From an uncultured Senegalimassilia sp. (GTDB lineage: Bacteria; Actinomycetota; Coriobacteriia; Coriobacteriales; Eggerthellaceae), in NCBI RefSeq assembly GCF_934636665.1, contig NZ_CAKUAT010000002.1, positions 100,043 through 164,042 on the forward strand: a stretch of DNA of 64,000 bases, read 5' to 3'. The notes beneath the pieces were generated by a model, which searched no databases, was not told where the DNA came from, and saw only the letters and a program-made list of their open reading frames with translations. A program made the position numbers and the translations under genes. Of this stretch, positions 17,392 to 26,164 are shown piece by piece. Numbering within the stretch: position 1 is the stretch's first letter; each line of letters begins with the position of its first letter.

Positions 17392-18159
17392 CTACATACG
17401 GAACCCGAAGGGGATGGCGTTGGCCTCCGGCGGCATCTCGCCTAGCCAGCGGGTAGATGCCGTTTCTCCCAGCGTGAAGGTTTCGCCATCGTAGGTCACC
17501 TGGGTAACGCTAGCATTCTTGATCTTGAGCGGATCGTTCACGCGCGAAGGATCCAGCAGGTACATGACCGATCGCACCACGAACGAGTGGGTGACCACCA
17601 GCACGTTGCCGCCGCCTGCGGCAAGCGCCTGCTTCCCGGCTTCGCTAAAGAAGCTCTCTAGGCGCGCCTTCACCTGATCGAAGCGCTCCGCGCGCCCGGT
17701 GTCGTCCTGATCGGCCAGCACCTCGGCAACTTGGGGCAGGCGACGGTTCAGCTCATCGAAGGGCAAATCCTCTCCGAAACCGCGGGCGAGCACGTCATGC
17801 AGCTCGGTTCCCGGCCCCGCTTCCAAGTTGCCATAGCACCATTCGCGAAGGCGCGGATCGGGAACGTGGATGAACGGCAACTCAGCCTGCGGGTTCTCCT
17901 CGGCCCTGGCGGCAAGCACGGCATTGAGCGTTTGCACGGCGCGGCCGGCATCACTGCAGTAGGCCTGCGCGAACGGGACCTCCGCCAGGCCCCGGCCCAG
18001 CAGGCGAGCCACGCGGATGCCCTCGTCGGTAAGCTGCGAGTCGCACCAACCCTGCACGCGGCTTGCGACGTTGTAGACCGTCTGCCCGTGCCGCGTGATA
18101 TAGAACGTCACCGCGCCGTTGCCCGAGGCCAACGGCGCCTGAAGATCCTTCTCTTCCAA
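17392..18159 (-). CDS. Histidine phosphatase (phosphoglycerate mutase-like)
   Basis: 255 residues from a TTG start. FYITRHGQTVYN near residue 18 holds the phospho-accepting His of the RHG motif. REWCYGNLEAG carries the conserved acidic region and VVTHSFVVRSV the second His. This fits the broad phosphatase/mutase branch; the substrate (sugar phosphate, nucleotide or cofactor) cannot be told. The TTG at 18159 was chosen because AAAGG precedes it and because the longer frame to 18228 would read through the terminator of the upstream ABC gene. The protein ends 98 bp from repeat B2. Confidence 0.78.
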   Translation of the reverse strand: MEEKDLQAPLASGNGAVTFYITRHGQTVYNVASRVQGWCDSQLTDEGIRVARLLGRGLAEVPFAQAYCSDAGRAVQTLNAVLAARAEENPQAELPFIHVPDPRLREWCYGNLEAGPGTELHDVLARGFGEDLPFDELNRRLPQVAEVLADQDDTGRAERFDQVKARLESFFSEAGKQALAAGGGNVLVVTHSFVVRSVMYLLDPSRVNDPLKIKNASVTQVTYDGETFTLGETASTRWLGEMPPEANAIPFGFRM

Positions 18160-18176
18160 GTTTCCGCCTTTCCCAT

Positions 18177-18206
18177 GCAAAAGCGCCCGGATGCCCGGGC
18201 GCTTTC
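18177..18206 (-). terminator. Terminator of the amino-acid ABC operon
   Basis: On the minus strand AAAGCGCCCGG, loop GCAT, CCGGGCGCTTT followed by T and GC; it begins 37 bp after the ATPase stop. Confidence 0.88.
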
Positions 18207-18242
18207 CCTTGCAGCGCGTTTTGCGCACCGCAAACCGTTTCG

Positions 18243-19007
18243 TTAATCCCCGTAGTTCGCCAGGAACAGCTTCGTGCGCTCCTGCTGCGGGTTGTTGATC
18301 ACCTGCTCGGCAGGACCCTCCTCCACGATGTAGCCGCCGTCCATAAAGATGATATGGTCGGCGACATCGCGGGCGAAGCTCATCTCATGCGTGACGATGA
18401 CCATGGTCATATGCTCGTCGGCAAGGTCGCGGATGACCTTGAGCACGCCCTTGGTGAGTTCGGGGTCAAGGGCGCTGGTGGGCTCGTCGAAAAACAGCAC
18501 GTCGGGGTTCAAGGCCAAGGCGCGCGCGATGGCCACACGCTGCTGCTGGCCGCCGGAGAGCTCGCAGGGAACCATGTTCTCCTTGCCCTCCAGCCCCATT
18601 TTCACCAGAAGCTCGTGCGCCTGGGCCACGACCTGGTCCTTCGGGCGCTTTTGCACGGACAACGGCGCGTCGGTGATGTTCTTCAGCACCGTGTAGTGCG
18701 GGAACAGGTTGAAGTTCTGGAATACCAGGCCGAAGCGCGTTTTCGCCTGCGAGAGCACGGCCTTTCCGCCGTACACCGAGCCGGAACCGCCGTCGGTTGC
18801 CACGGCAAGATCGCCGTAGGACAGGCTGCCGCCGTCAAGGGTTTCCAGCAGCGTCATGCAGCGCAGGAGCGTGGATTTGCCGCCGCCGGAAGGGCCGATG
18901 ATGGCGACGACCTGACCCTGCTCCACCGACAGGGAGATATCTTTGAGCACCTCGGTCTTACCGAAGCTTTTACGTGCGTGCGAAAGGGAAACAAGGGGGT
19001 TAGTCAT
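18243..19007 (-). CDS. Polar amino-acid ABC transporter, ATP-binding protein (GlnQ-like)
   Basis: 254 residues. Walker A GPSGGGKST near residue 38, Q loop in VFQNFNLFPHYTV near 97, signature LSGGQQQR near 150, Walker B VLFFDEPTSALD near 170 and switch His in IVTHEMSF near 205 are all intact. The closest group is the PAAT family of amino-acid importers. The start lies inside the last codons of the permease gene (8-bp overlap), so the two are translated together. It would power the permease with the lipoprotein encoded upstream. The exact amino acid is not readable from sequence. Confidence 0.9.
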   Translation of the reverse strand: MTNPLVSLSHARKSFGKTEVLKDISLSVEQGQVVAIIGPSGGGKSTLLRCMTLLETLDGGSLSYGDLAVATDGGSGSVYGGKAVLSQAKTRFGLVFQNFNLFPHYTVLKNITDAPLSVQKRPKDQVVAQAHELLVKMGLEGKENMVPCELSGGQQQRVAIARALALNPDVLFFDEPTSALDPELTKGVLKVIRDLADEHMTMVIVTHEMSFARDVADHIIFMDGGYIVEEGPAEQVINNPQQERTKLFLANYGD

Positions 19008-19653
19008 GATAGTAGTTCATCCTTTTCTCGACGCGGTTGAGCACCATGACCACCACGAAGTTGAACACCCAGTAGATCAGACCGGCGATGACGTAGGGCA
19101 TCATGCTGGTTTGAGCGGCGGCGATAGCCTTGGCCTGCGTGAACATCTCCATGATGCCGAGCACGAACGCCAGCGACGTGTCCTTGACCAGCGTGATGAC
19201 CTCATTGCCCATGGCGGGAAGGATGCGCTTGAACACCTGCGGCAGGATGATCTTCATGAAGGTCTGCGTGCGCGTGTAGCCGAGCACCTCGGCGGCCTCG
19301 TACTGGCCGCGCGGTATGGACTGGATACCGCTGCGGTAGATCTCGCCGAAGTAGGCCGCGTAGTTCAGGATGAAGCCGATGCAGCACGCGAAGTACTTCC
19401 AATCCGGGCCCATAGAGGCACCGAACAGGTAGAACGGACCGAACATCCACATCATCAGCTGCAGCATAAGCGGCGTGCCGCGCATGACCGATATATAGAA
19501 CTGCACCAAAAGCGACAGCGGCTTGAACTTGCTCATGCGGCCAAGCGCCACCAGCACGCCAAGGGGCAACGCGCCCACAAGCGTGATCACGAAGATGATG
19601 GCGGTGAACTGCAGGCCGGAGAGCAGCAGCCCCATCATGGTTCCGAATTCCAT
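19000..19653 (-). CDS. Polar amino-acid ABC transporter, permease
   Basis: 217 residues with about five membrane segments. The cytoplasmic coupling loop EAAEVLGYTRTQTFMKIILPQ near residues 127-147 is the EAA motif of binding-protein-dependent importers. YISVMRGTPLMLQLM near 51 is the typical RGTP region of HisM/GlnP proteins. GGAAGGAGACC precedes the ATG. Only one permease is encoded, so the channel is probably a homodimer. It overlaps the ATPase gene and follows the binding-protein gene after a 221-bp gap with a hairpin. Confidence 0.9.
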   Translation of the reverse strand: MEFGTMMGLLLSGLQFTAIIFVITLVGALPLGVLVALGRMSKFKPLSLLVQFYISVMRGTPLMLQLMMWMFGPFYLFGASMGPDWKYFACCIGFILNYAAYFGEIYRSGIQSIPRGQYEAAEVLGYTRTQTFMKIILPQVFKRILPAMGNEVITLVKDTSLAFVLGIMEMFTQAKAIAAAQTSMMPYVIAGLIYWVFNFVVVMVLNRVEKRMNYYHD

Positions 19654-19735
19654 TGGTCTCCTTCCAAGAGAAACGCTCTTGTCTTAACACGCCGAACGCC
19701 AACCTTCGCAGGTTGGCGGGGTACATCAGCCGGAA

Positions 19736-19757
19736 GGCCGGGGATGCTTCCCCGGCC
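19736..19757 (-). terminator. Intra-operon hairpin, possible attenuator
   Basis: Perfect 9-bp stem GGCCGGGGA, 4-nt loop, with only a short TTCC tail. Lying between the binding-protein and permease genes, it may partly stop transcription or protect the upstream mRNA so the binding protein is made in excess. Confidence 0.5.
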
Positions 19758-19874
19758 CGCCATGCACGCGAACGCTGTTGGATTAGCGTCGCATCGTGCA
19801 TAGGGGCAAGGGTTCGCATCTCCGGCCCTAATAGGATACGCTATCAAGCTGCTTGCCGGGGGCAAGCGGGGGCA

Positions 19875-20708
19875 TTACTTGCCGAGCACCCAGTTGTCGT
19901 AGCTGATGCCGTAGCTTGCGTACTTCTCGCACAGCTCCTTGACGGTGCCGTCGGCGTCGAGCTGCTTCAGGGTCTCGGTGACCTTCTGGGCCAGCTCGGT
20001 GTCACCCTTCTTGAAGCCCACGGCGTAGTGCTCGGTGGACAGCGGGGTGGACAGCTGCACGTACTTGTCGGGGTTCGCGGCGATCTGGTACTGGGCGATG
20101 GACAGGTCGCAGGCGACGGCGTCGATCATGCCGGAGTCAAGCTGCATGAAGGCGTTGTTATAGTCGCCGATGGTCTGAGCGGCACCGCCCTTGAAGGTGG
20201 CGGCAACCTCGGCCTGGTCACCCTCGAGCACGTCAAGCGCCGCGGAGTCGACCTGGGTCATGACGGTCTTGCCGGACAGGCCCGCGAAATCGGAGATGTC
20301 GCTACCGGCCTTCACGACGATGACCTGCTCATTGAGCATGTAGGGGTCGGAGAAGGTGTAACCGTCCTCGCGGCCCTCCATGGTGAAGCCGTTCCAGATG
20401 CAGTTGATGTTGCCCTGGGCCAGCAGCGCGTCCTTGGCATCCCAGTCGATGGCGGACAGCTTCAGCTCCCAGCCGTTCTTGTCGCACACGGCCTGAGCCA
20501 GATCCAGGTCGAAGCCGGTGTACTTGCCGTCGTCGCCGACGAAGCCGTACGGCGGATAGCTTTGGTCGAAACCGACCGTAAGGGTTTCCTTGCCGTCAGC
20601 AGAGTCGCCGCCGGTCTTGTCACCAGAGCCCGAGCAACCCGCCAGCAGGGCGCCGGACAGGGCCAGCGCGGCAACGCATGCCACCAGGCCGAGGAGCTTC
20701 TTCTTCAT
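19875..20708 (-). CDS. Amino-acid ABC transporter, substrate-binding lipoprotein
   Basis: 277 residues. A basic start (MKKK), a hydrophobic stretch and the lipobox LAGC (Cys near residue 25) mark a lipoprotein signal; a Ser/Gly/Asp linker follows. The mature part (LTVGFDQSYPPYGFVGDDG, YTGFDLDLAQAV) is the family-3 solute-binding fold used for polar amino acids. The ATG at 20708 has GGAAGGGAA upstream; 18 extra in-frame codons upstream lack support. First gene of the importer operon and preceded by a good promoter. Binding specificity is unknown. Confidence 0.9.
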   Translation of the reverse strand: MKKKLLGLVACVAALALSGALLAGCSGSGDKTGGDSADGKETLTVGFDQSYPPYGFVGDDGKYTGFDLDLAQAVCDKNGWELKLSAIDWDAKDALLAQGNINCIWNGFTMEGREDGYTFSDPYMLNEQVIVVKAGSDISDFAGLSGKTVMTQVDSAALDVLEGDQAEVAATFKGGAAQTIGDYNNAFMQLDSGMIDAVACDLSIAQYQIAANPDKYVQLSTPLSTEHYAVGFKKGDTELAQKVTETLKQLDADGTVKELCEKYASYGISYDNWVLGK

Positions 20709-20792
20709 GTTCCCTTCCCTTCCGCGCATGCCCGCAGGCATGGCTGCTTGGTTCCTTAGCAATCACTTTATCACAGTAGAGTGCTGAAGTGA

Positions 20793-20820
20793 AGTATACC
20801 AGACGCGCAGGAACGTGCAA
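20793..20820 (-). promoter_or_regulatory. Promoter of the amino-acid ABC operon
   Basis: -35 TTGCAC (20815-20820), 16-bp spacer, extended -10 TGG-TATACT (TATACT at 20793-20798). The start codon lies 84 bp downstream. Confidence 0.65.
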
Positions 20821-20859
20821 CCGCTGGCGCGAAAACGACCGCGAACGGCACAAGATGCG

Positions 20860-22263
20860 CTAACGAACCTTCCACGCGATGACCGCGAACAAACACAGCG
20901 ACAGCACGGCCGAGAAGCCGAACGCCAGGTGGTACGGCAGGGCCGCAAGCGCGTCCGGCGCGGCCTGCAGCCCGCCGGCCAGCCCGCCGCGGGCGGCGAT
21001 CCCCTGCCCCGCCGAGATGGCCAGCACCATGGCCGACGTGCCGAAGCTGGCGCAGGCTTGGCGCACCGCGATGGACAGCGAGCTGCCGTGGGGCACGAGC
21101 GGCCGCGGCAGGTCGGCCAGGCTCCACTGGGTGAGCGGCCCGATGAGCAGCGACACGCCGCATGCGCGCACGCCCTGGAACACGACGGCCTGCCACAGCG
21201 GCGAGGCGGCGTCCAAAAAGCACATGGGCACGGCACCGGCGGAGAGCAAAAGCCCGCCTACCAGGCACACCCTTCGCGCGCCTATGCGGTCGGTCAGCAC
21301 GCCGCCGAGCGGGTTGAGCACGAGCGCGGCGACGGTTCCGGGAAGCAGCACCATGCCCGCCTGAAGCGCCGTGCCGCCGCACAGGCCTTCCACATACAAC
21401 GGCACCACCAGCGTGACGCCCATGAAGGAGGCGAACAGCAGATTCTGCGCCGCAAAGCCCGCGTTAAAACGGCGCGAGCGGAACACACCCAGGTCGATGA
21501 GCGGGCTGTCCAGACGCTTTTGACGCACGATGAACGCCGCACACACGGCCACGCCCGCAACAAGCGGAATCCACACATACGGGCTGCCCAAGGCGAAGGA
21601 CGATGCGTTGCTGAAGCCCAGCAGCACGCCTCCCAGACCCAAGGTGGACAGGATCAGCGATCCAGCGTCCAAGCGGGCCGAGGCGTCATGCGGCTTCGAG
21701 GGCTTCACCAGCGCCAAAGCGCACAGCGTCAGCACGCAGGTCAACGCAGCCAACAGGACGAAGAAGCTTCGCCAGCCCCACGTCGATGCCATGGCGCCGC
21801 CCACGGTGGGCCCGATGTTGGGCGCGAAGCCCATGGCCACCCCCGCGATGCCCATGGCCGTTGCCTGACGGCCCGGAGGGAAGCTGACCATGGCGATGGT
21901 GGTCATGAACGGCAAAAGGATGCCGGTGGAAACCGCCTGCAGGACGCGCCCCGCTAGCAGCACCCAGAAGCCAGGCGCTGCCAGGCACATCAGCGAGCCC
22001 GCAAGCGACAGGCCCAGGGCAAGCAGGACATGCTGCCGTGCGCTGAAGCGCCTGGAAATCCAGGTAACGGCCGGCACGGCAACCCCGAGCATGAGCATAT
22101 AGCCGGTGCTCAGCCACTGGCCAAGCTCCACGGTAACGCCCATATCCGCCACGATGCCCACCATCATGGCGTTCACGGCGGTTTGCGACAGGTTGCCGCA
22201 CGCCGCAGCAAGCACCACGAGCGCGAACAGCGCATATGCAGCACGTTTGTCGGTTGCAGGCAA
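20860..22263 (-). CDS. MFS multidrug-type exporter, DHA2 family
   Basis: 467 residues with about 14 hydrophobic segments. The loop after the second span (WISRRFSARQHVL) is the family motif A region, and GRVLQAVSTGILLPF near residue 95 and GPTVGGAMASTWGWRSFF near 145 are typical of DHA2 drug:proton antiporters (EmrB/QacA relatives). The start is a TTG at 22263 with a strong AAAGGAGG five bases upstream; the longer frame to 22707 runs through three type A repeats and into pth. It is a single gene, 97 bp from the promoter of the ABC importer. Substrate unknown. Confidence 0.82.
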   Translation of the reverse strand: MPATDKRAAYALFALVVLAAACGNLSQTAVNAMMVGIVADMGVTVELGQWLSTGYMLMLGVAVPAVTWISRRFSARQHVLLALGLSLAGSLMCLAAPGFWVLLAGRVLQAVSTGILLPFMTTIAMVSFPPGRQATAMGIAGVAMGFAPNIGPTVGGAMASTWGWRSFFVLLAALTCVLTLCALALVKPSKPHDASARLDAGSLILSTLGLGGVLLGFSNASSFALGSPYVWIPLVAGVAVCAAFIVRQKRLDSPLIDLGVFRSRRFNAGFAAQNLLFASFMGVTLVVPLYVEGLCGGTALQAGMVLLPGTVAALVLNPLGGVLTDRIGARRVCLVGGLLLSAGAVPMCFLDAASPLWQAVVFQGVRACGVSLLIGPLTQWSLADLPRPLVPHGSSLSIAVRQACASFGTSAMVLAISAGQGIAARGGLAGGLQAAPDALAALPYHLAFGFSAVLSLCLFAVIAWKVR

Positions 22264-22338
22264 AAGCCCCTCCTTTCGCAAGCCGCTCGAGCACGGCAGA
22301 ACGGGCATGTCGAAGCACCAGTGAACAGGGGCCGCGGC

Positions 22339-22364
22339 TGAACAGGGGACGGAGGTGTGTTCAC
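22339..22364 (-). repeat. Type A palindromic repeat, copy A7
   Basis: Full minus-orientation copy; a broken fragment (GTGAACAGGGGC) sits just before it at 22321. Confidence 0.85.
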
Positions 22365-22424
22365 GCTGCACGCACCGCCCGAGCCAATGACCAGGCGCGG
22401 CAAAACGGGCGTGCGAAAACGCAG

Positions 22425-22451
22425 GTGGACAGGGGGCGGAGGTGCGTTCAC
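22425..22451 (-). repeat. Type A palindromic repeat, copy A8
   Basis: Degenerate copy with G changes in both arm and core; forms a head-to-head pair with A9. Confidence 0.7.
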
Positions 22452-22482
22452 GAATATCCTTCGGGGACGCAGGGTGCCCAGT

Positions 22483-22509
22483 GCGAAAACACCCCCGTCC
22501 CCCGTTCAC
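22483..22509 (+). repeat. Type A palindromic repeat, copy A9
   Basis: Degenerate plus-orientation copy, ending 14 bp from the pth stop codon. Confidence 0.65.
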
Positions 22510-22523
22510 ACCCACCTGGCCCG

Positions 22524-23081
22524 TTAGTTGAAGCGTTGCTGGGTTTTCTCCAGGCCATCGGTGACCAGGCCCAGGGCCGCCTGGCTTGCCAGGTGCGTTG
22601 CCTGGGCGAAATCGTCGGCCTGCTCCTTCTTCGGACGGCCCAGCACCCAGTCGACCACCGGCATGCGTCCCGGCGGGCGGCCGATGCCGCAGCGCACGCG
22701 GAACCAATCCCGCGTGCCCAGCTTGTCGCAGATGCTGCGCAGGCCGTTGTGGCCGGCGTGGCCGCCGCCGAACTTCACGCGGATGGTGCCCGGGTCGATA
22801 TCCAGCTCGTCATGGATGACGATCAGGTGATCCGCCTTCACGCCATATGCGTTCATCAGCTGCTTCACCGGCCCGCCCGACGTATTCATATAGCTTTGCG
22901 GTTTTGCCAGCACCACATCGTGGTCGCGCCACACGCCCTTGGCCGTGAGCGCGCCGCACTCGGTCTTCCAATAGCGCGCGCCCGCTTCTTCCGCCACCAG
23001 ATCAAGCGAATCGAAGCCGGCGTTGTGGCGCGTGTGCTCGTATTCCTCGCCCGGATTCCCCAGGCCAACGATTAGAAACAT
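22524..23081 (-). CDS. pth: Peptidyl-tRNA hydrolase
   Basis: 185 residues, the normal length. FLIVGLGNPG at the start, HTRHNAGF near residue 19 (catalytic His), KPQSYMNTSG near 62 (tRNA-binding Asn), IHDELDI near 91 (catalytic Asp) and GGHAGHNGLRS near 105 are all intact. It releases tRNA from stalled peptidyl-tRNA. The ATG at 23081 fits the family start; nine extra in-frame codons upstream were dropped. It follows prs on the same strand, a common neighbour in bacteria, after a 170-bp gap with a large hairpin. Confidence 0.95.
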   Translation of the reverse strand: MFLIVGLGNPGEEYEHTRHNAGFDSLDLVAEEAGARYWKTECGALTAKGVWRDHDVVLAKPQSYMNTSGGPVKQLMNAYGVKADHLIVIHDELDIDPGTIRVKFGGGHAGHNGLRSICDKLGTRDWFRVRCGIGRPPGRMPVVDWVLGRPKKEQADDFAQATHLASQAALGLVTDGLEKTQQRFN

Positions 23082-23119
23082 AGGTCCTTCCAAATCACCG
23101 ATGCGCAACAGTTAGAAAG

Positions 23120-23209
23120 GGGCGCTTCTGCGCTGCACTTTCGCCTAGAACCGAAAACAGGGTTTGCCCTGATTTCGGCATACGGCGAAGGCAAGCTGCA
23201 GAAGCGCCC
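23120..23209. repeat. 90-nt nested palindrome between prs and pth
   Basis: Outer arms GGGCGCTTCTGC (23120-23131) and GCAGAAGCGCCC pair perfectly over 12 bp. Inside, TTCGCC (23140-23145) pairs with GGCGAA (23184-23189), CCGAAA (23151-23156) with TTTCGG (23173-23178), and CAGGG with CCCTG around a TTTG loop. The pieces stack into one long interrupted stem. No U tract follows on either strand. Confidence 0.75.
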
Positions 23210-23251
23210 GCGGTGTCGTATATGCTGCCGGCAGCGCGCCGGCGGATACGG

Positions 23252-24229
23252 CTATTCGAACAGGCTTGCGACGGAGCCGTTGTTGTACACGTTCTTGATG
23301 GTCTGCGCGAACAGCGGGGCCAGCGTGACCACCTTGATCTTGCCGGTTTGGCGCTCGAGCGGCACGGGCACGGCGTTGGTGACCACGACCTCCTCGATGC
23401 AGGAGTTCTCAAGACGCTCGTAGGCAGGGCCGCTGAACAGGCCGTGCGTTGCGCAGGCGTAGATCTTCTTCGCGCCCTTGGCCTTGAGCGTGGTGGCTGC
23501 GGCCACCAGGCTGCCGGCGGTGTCGATCATGTCGTCGTTGAGAATGCAGATCTTGTCCTTCACGTCGCCGATCAGGGCCGTGATCTCGGCCTGGTTGTGC
23601 TTCGGACGGTCCTTGTGCATGATGGCGATGTCGCAATCAAGCAGCGTGGAGAACTTCTTGGCGGCCTTTGCGCGACCCACGTCGGGAGACACCACGCACA
23701 GCTCCTCGGACTTGAAGCCCTTCTGCTCGAAGTAGTCCACGAAGATGGGCATGGCCGTCATGTGGTTAACCGGCTTGTCGAAGAAGCCCTGGATGGCGTC
23801 TTGATGCAGGTCGATGGCGATGATGTTGTCGGCGCCGGCGGCGGTGAGCAGGTCTGCCACCAGCTTGGCGGTGATGGGCTCGCGCGGAGCGGCCTTGCGG
23901 TCCTGACGCGCGTAGCCGTAATGCGTGATGACGGCGCTGACGCTGTGCGCGCTGGCGCGCTTGGCCGCGTCGATCATGATGAGCAGCTCCATGAGGTTGT
24001 CGTTGACGTCGAAGCCGTTGGGGCTCGAGCACACGGACTGCACGATGAACACATCGGCGCCGCGGACGCTTTCCTGGTAGCGAGCGTAGATTTCGCCGTT
24101 GGCGAACTTCTCCAGCTTCACATTGCCCAGGGAGATGCCCAGCTCCTGTGCGATCTCGTCGGCCAGCTTCAGGTTCGAGGAACCCGAAAACACTGCCATC
24201 CTCTTACGCTTTTCCATTTCCGCAGTCAT
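23252..24229 (-). CDS. prs: Ribose-phosphate pyrophosphokinase (PRPP synthase)
   Basis: 325 residues. It makes PRPP from ribose 5-phosphate and ATP for nucleotide, histidine and tryptophan synthesis. MAVFSGSSN opens the first phosphoribosyltransferase-like half, RGADVFIVQS and DLHQDAIQGFF follow, and NDDMIDTAGSL near residue 220 is the ribose-5-phosphate loop; the usual VDDMIDTGGT shows two substitutions here. The catalytic flexible loop (YARQDRKAAPREPIT) is intact. The ATG at 24229 has AAGGAG seven bases upstream. It is flanked by glmU upstream and pth downstream, all on the minus strand, a gene order shared with many Gram-positive bacteria. Confidence 0.95.
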   Translation of the reverse strand: MTAEMEKRKRMAVFSGSSNLKLADEIAQELGISLGNVKLEKFANGEIYARYQESVRGADVFIVQSVCSSPNGFDVNDNLMELLIMIDAAKRASAHSVSAVITHYGYARQDRKAAPREPITAKLVADLLTAAGADNIIAIDLHQDAIQGFFDKPVNHMTAMPIFVDYFEQKGFKSEELCVVSPDVGRAKAAKKFSTLLDCDIAIMHKDRPKHNQAEITALIGDVKDKICILNDDMIDTAGSLVAAATTLKAKGAKKIYACATHGLFSGPAYERLENSCIEEVVVTNAVPVPLERQTGKIKVVTLAPLFAQTIKNVYNNGSVASLFE

Positions 24230-24286
24230 GCGCGTGCTCCTTCGCATCGCTTCGCAGTTGTTCATACGGAAGTCATTCTACCTGGC

Positions 24287-24347
24287 GGAAAAGGAAAAGG
24301 CCAGCTGGCACGCGAACCCTCTATGAGGACTTCACGGCCAGCCGGCC
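24287..24347 (-). terminator. Terminator between glmU and prs
   Basis: Long stem on the minus strand, GGCCGGCTGGC and GCCAGCTGGCC (one mismatch) around a 27-nt loop, followed by TTTTCCTTTTCC. Confidence 0.65.
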
Positions 24348-24381
24348 CTGCGGATTGCGAAAGGCTTATGGCAGACGCGGT

Positions 24382-25767
24382 TTACTTGCCTTCCGCGGCC
24401 TGACGAGCGCGCTTCTTGGCGGCCCAGCCGGGGATCTCGACCTGCTCGGGGCGCGTGAGCGCCAGCGCGTCGGGCGCCACCTCCTTGGTGATGCACGACG
24501 CCGCGCCGATGATGGCGCCGTCGCCGATGGCCACCGGGGCCACCATCATGGTGTCGCTGCCCACGAACACGTTGTCGCCGATGGTGGTGGGCCACTTCTT
24601 CTTGCCGTCGTAGTTGCAGGTGATGGAGCCGGCGCCGATGTTGACGCCCTCGCCCATGGTGGTGTCGCCGATGTAGCTGAGGTGCGGCACCTTGCTGCCG
24701 CGGCCGATGGTGGATTTCTTGATCTCCACGTGCGTGCCAGCCTTCGCGCCCTCGCACAGGTGCGTGCCCGGGCGCAAGTAGGCGCGCGGGCCGGCGGTTG
24801 CGGCGTCGTCGATCTGAGCCTCGATGGACACCGTTTCCTCGATGACGCAGCCGCGGCCGACCTTGGTGTCGGTCAGGCGCGTGTTCGGGCCGATGACGCT
24901 GTCCTCGCCGATTTCAGTGGCGCCCATGAGCATGACCTGGGGAAGCAGCTCGACGTCTTGGGCGATCTTCACATCAGGGCCGATCCACACCTGGTCGGGG
25001 TCGACTATGGTGACGCCGGCGGCCATGTGCGCGTGGTTGATGCGACGCTGCATGACCTTGGTGACCTGGGCCAGCTGGATGCGGGAGTTGACGCCCAAGC
25101 ACTCGGTGGCGTCGTCGGTGGCGAGCGCAAGCACGGGGCGGCCGGCGTTGCGGCAGATCTCAAGCACGTCGGTGAGGTAGAACTCGCCCTGGGCGTTGTT
25201 GTTGCTGACCTGGGCCAACGCGTCGAACAGGGCGCGCGCGTCGAAGCAATAGAAGCCGGAGTTGCACTCGTTGACCGCCGCCTCCTCGGGCGTGGCATCC
25301 TTCTGCTCGACGATGCGCTCGACCTGGCCGTCGGCATCGCGGATGATGCGACCGTAGCCGGTGGGGTCGTCCAACTTCATGGTGAGCACCACCACGGCGG
25401 CGTTGTTCTCGTCGCGCACCTGCGCCAGGCGGGCGATGGTCTCAGGCTTGATAAGCGGGCAGTCGCCGGTGAGCACCGAGAGCGACCCGTCGAAGCCGGC
25501 GAAAGCGTCGGCGCAGGCGAGCACCGCGCCCGCCGTGCCGTTCTGCACTTCCTGCACCACCACCTGCGTGTCGCCTTCGACCAGCGGGACGACCTGCTCG
25601 CGGGCATGGCCGACCACCGTTGCCACCTGGGTGACGCCGGCGGCGTGGGCGGCATCGACCACCCAGCGCACGAGCGGCTTGCCCAAAACCTCGTGGGCCA
25701 CCTTGGGCTTTTTGGACTTCATACGGGTGCCCGCGCCCGCAGCCAAAACGATAGCGGCAGCTTCCAT
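24382..25767 (-). CDS. glmU: Bifunctional UDP-GlcNAc pyrophosphorylase / GlcN-1-P acetyltransferase
   Basis: 461 residues. The N-terminal half is a nucleotidyltransferase (LAAGAGTRMKSKKPK at the start, VLTGDCPLI near residue 100). The C-terminal half shows hexapeptide repeats of a left-handed beta helix (such as IGEDSVIGPNTRL and MGEGVNIGAGSITCNYDG) with the acetyl-CoA site. It makes UDP-GlcNAc for peptidoglycan and envelope glycans. The ATG at 25767 has AAGGAGG upstream. The long in-frame extension to 26424 overlaps nhaA and was rejected. A -10-like TATACT lies at 25906-25911, about 140 bp upstream, without a clear -35. Confidence 0.95.
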   Translation of the reverse strand: MEAAAIVLAAGAGTRMKSKKPKVAHEVLGKPLVRWVVDAAHAAGVTQVATVVGHAREQVVPLVEGDTQVVVQEVQNGTAGAVLACADAFAGFDGSLSVLTGDCPLIKPETIARLAQVRDENNAAVVVLTMKLDDPTGYGRIIRDADGQVERIVEQKDATPEEAAVNECNSGFYCFDARALFDALAQVSNNNAQGEFYLTDVLEICRNAGRPVLALATDDATECLGVNSRIQLAQVTKVMQRRINHAHMAAGVTIVDPDQVWIGPDVKIAQDVELLPQVMLMGATEIGEDSVIGPNTRLTDTKVGRGCVIEETVSIEAQIDDAATAGPRAYLRPGTHLCEGAKAGTHVEIKKSTIGRGSKVPHLSYIGDTTMGEGVNIGAGSITCNYDGKKKWPTTIGDNVFVGSDTMMVAPVAIGDGAIIGAASCITKEVAPDALALTRPEQVEIPGWAAKKRARQAAEGK

Positions 25768-26164
25768 GCGATCCTCCTTGGTCGAAAACGCGGGCGCCGC
25801 GAATACGCAGCGCCCGCAAGCGCGAACGCCGGTTTTGCCGGCGAGGCGCCATAGGCCGATGCGCGCATGAGCGCATCGGCGTTGCAAGCGATTGAACTGC
25901 CAAAAAGTATACCGCAACGATTCCCTTGCGCGCCGCGCCTGCGCAGCTTGCGCACACAGCGGCGGCGGCCCCGTCGCAAACGGCAGCGTTCGGGAAGCGA
26001 ACGCAGGAAAGCCTACGCCACGCCGCGCGGGTCGGACAGCACCCAAGCCGAGGCGCAGCGTCAGAAACCGAAGAGCTGCACAAGCCCGAGCGCCAACGCG
26101 AGAGACCGAGCCGATGCAGGGCCGATAATCTTTTCGCAAGCGCGCCCTGCGGCGCGCCGCGCGC
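25768..26164. other. Gene-less stretch between glmU and nhaA
   Basis: Purine-rich GC sequence without a supported gene. It contains the -10-like TATACT at 25906-25911 (minus) and, near 26140-26157, a small GCGCGCC...GGCGCGC hairpin that could end nhaA transcripts. Confidence 0.4.

Noticed and set aside
18160..18228. Longer N-terminus of the histidine phosphatase
   Set aside because: It would read through the terminator of the ABC operon.
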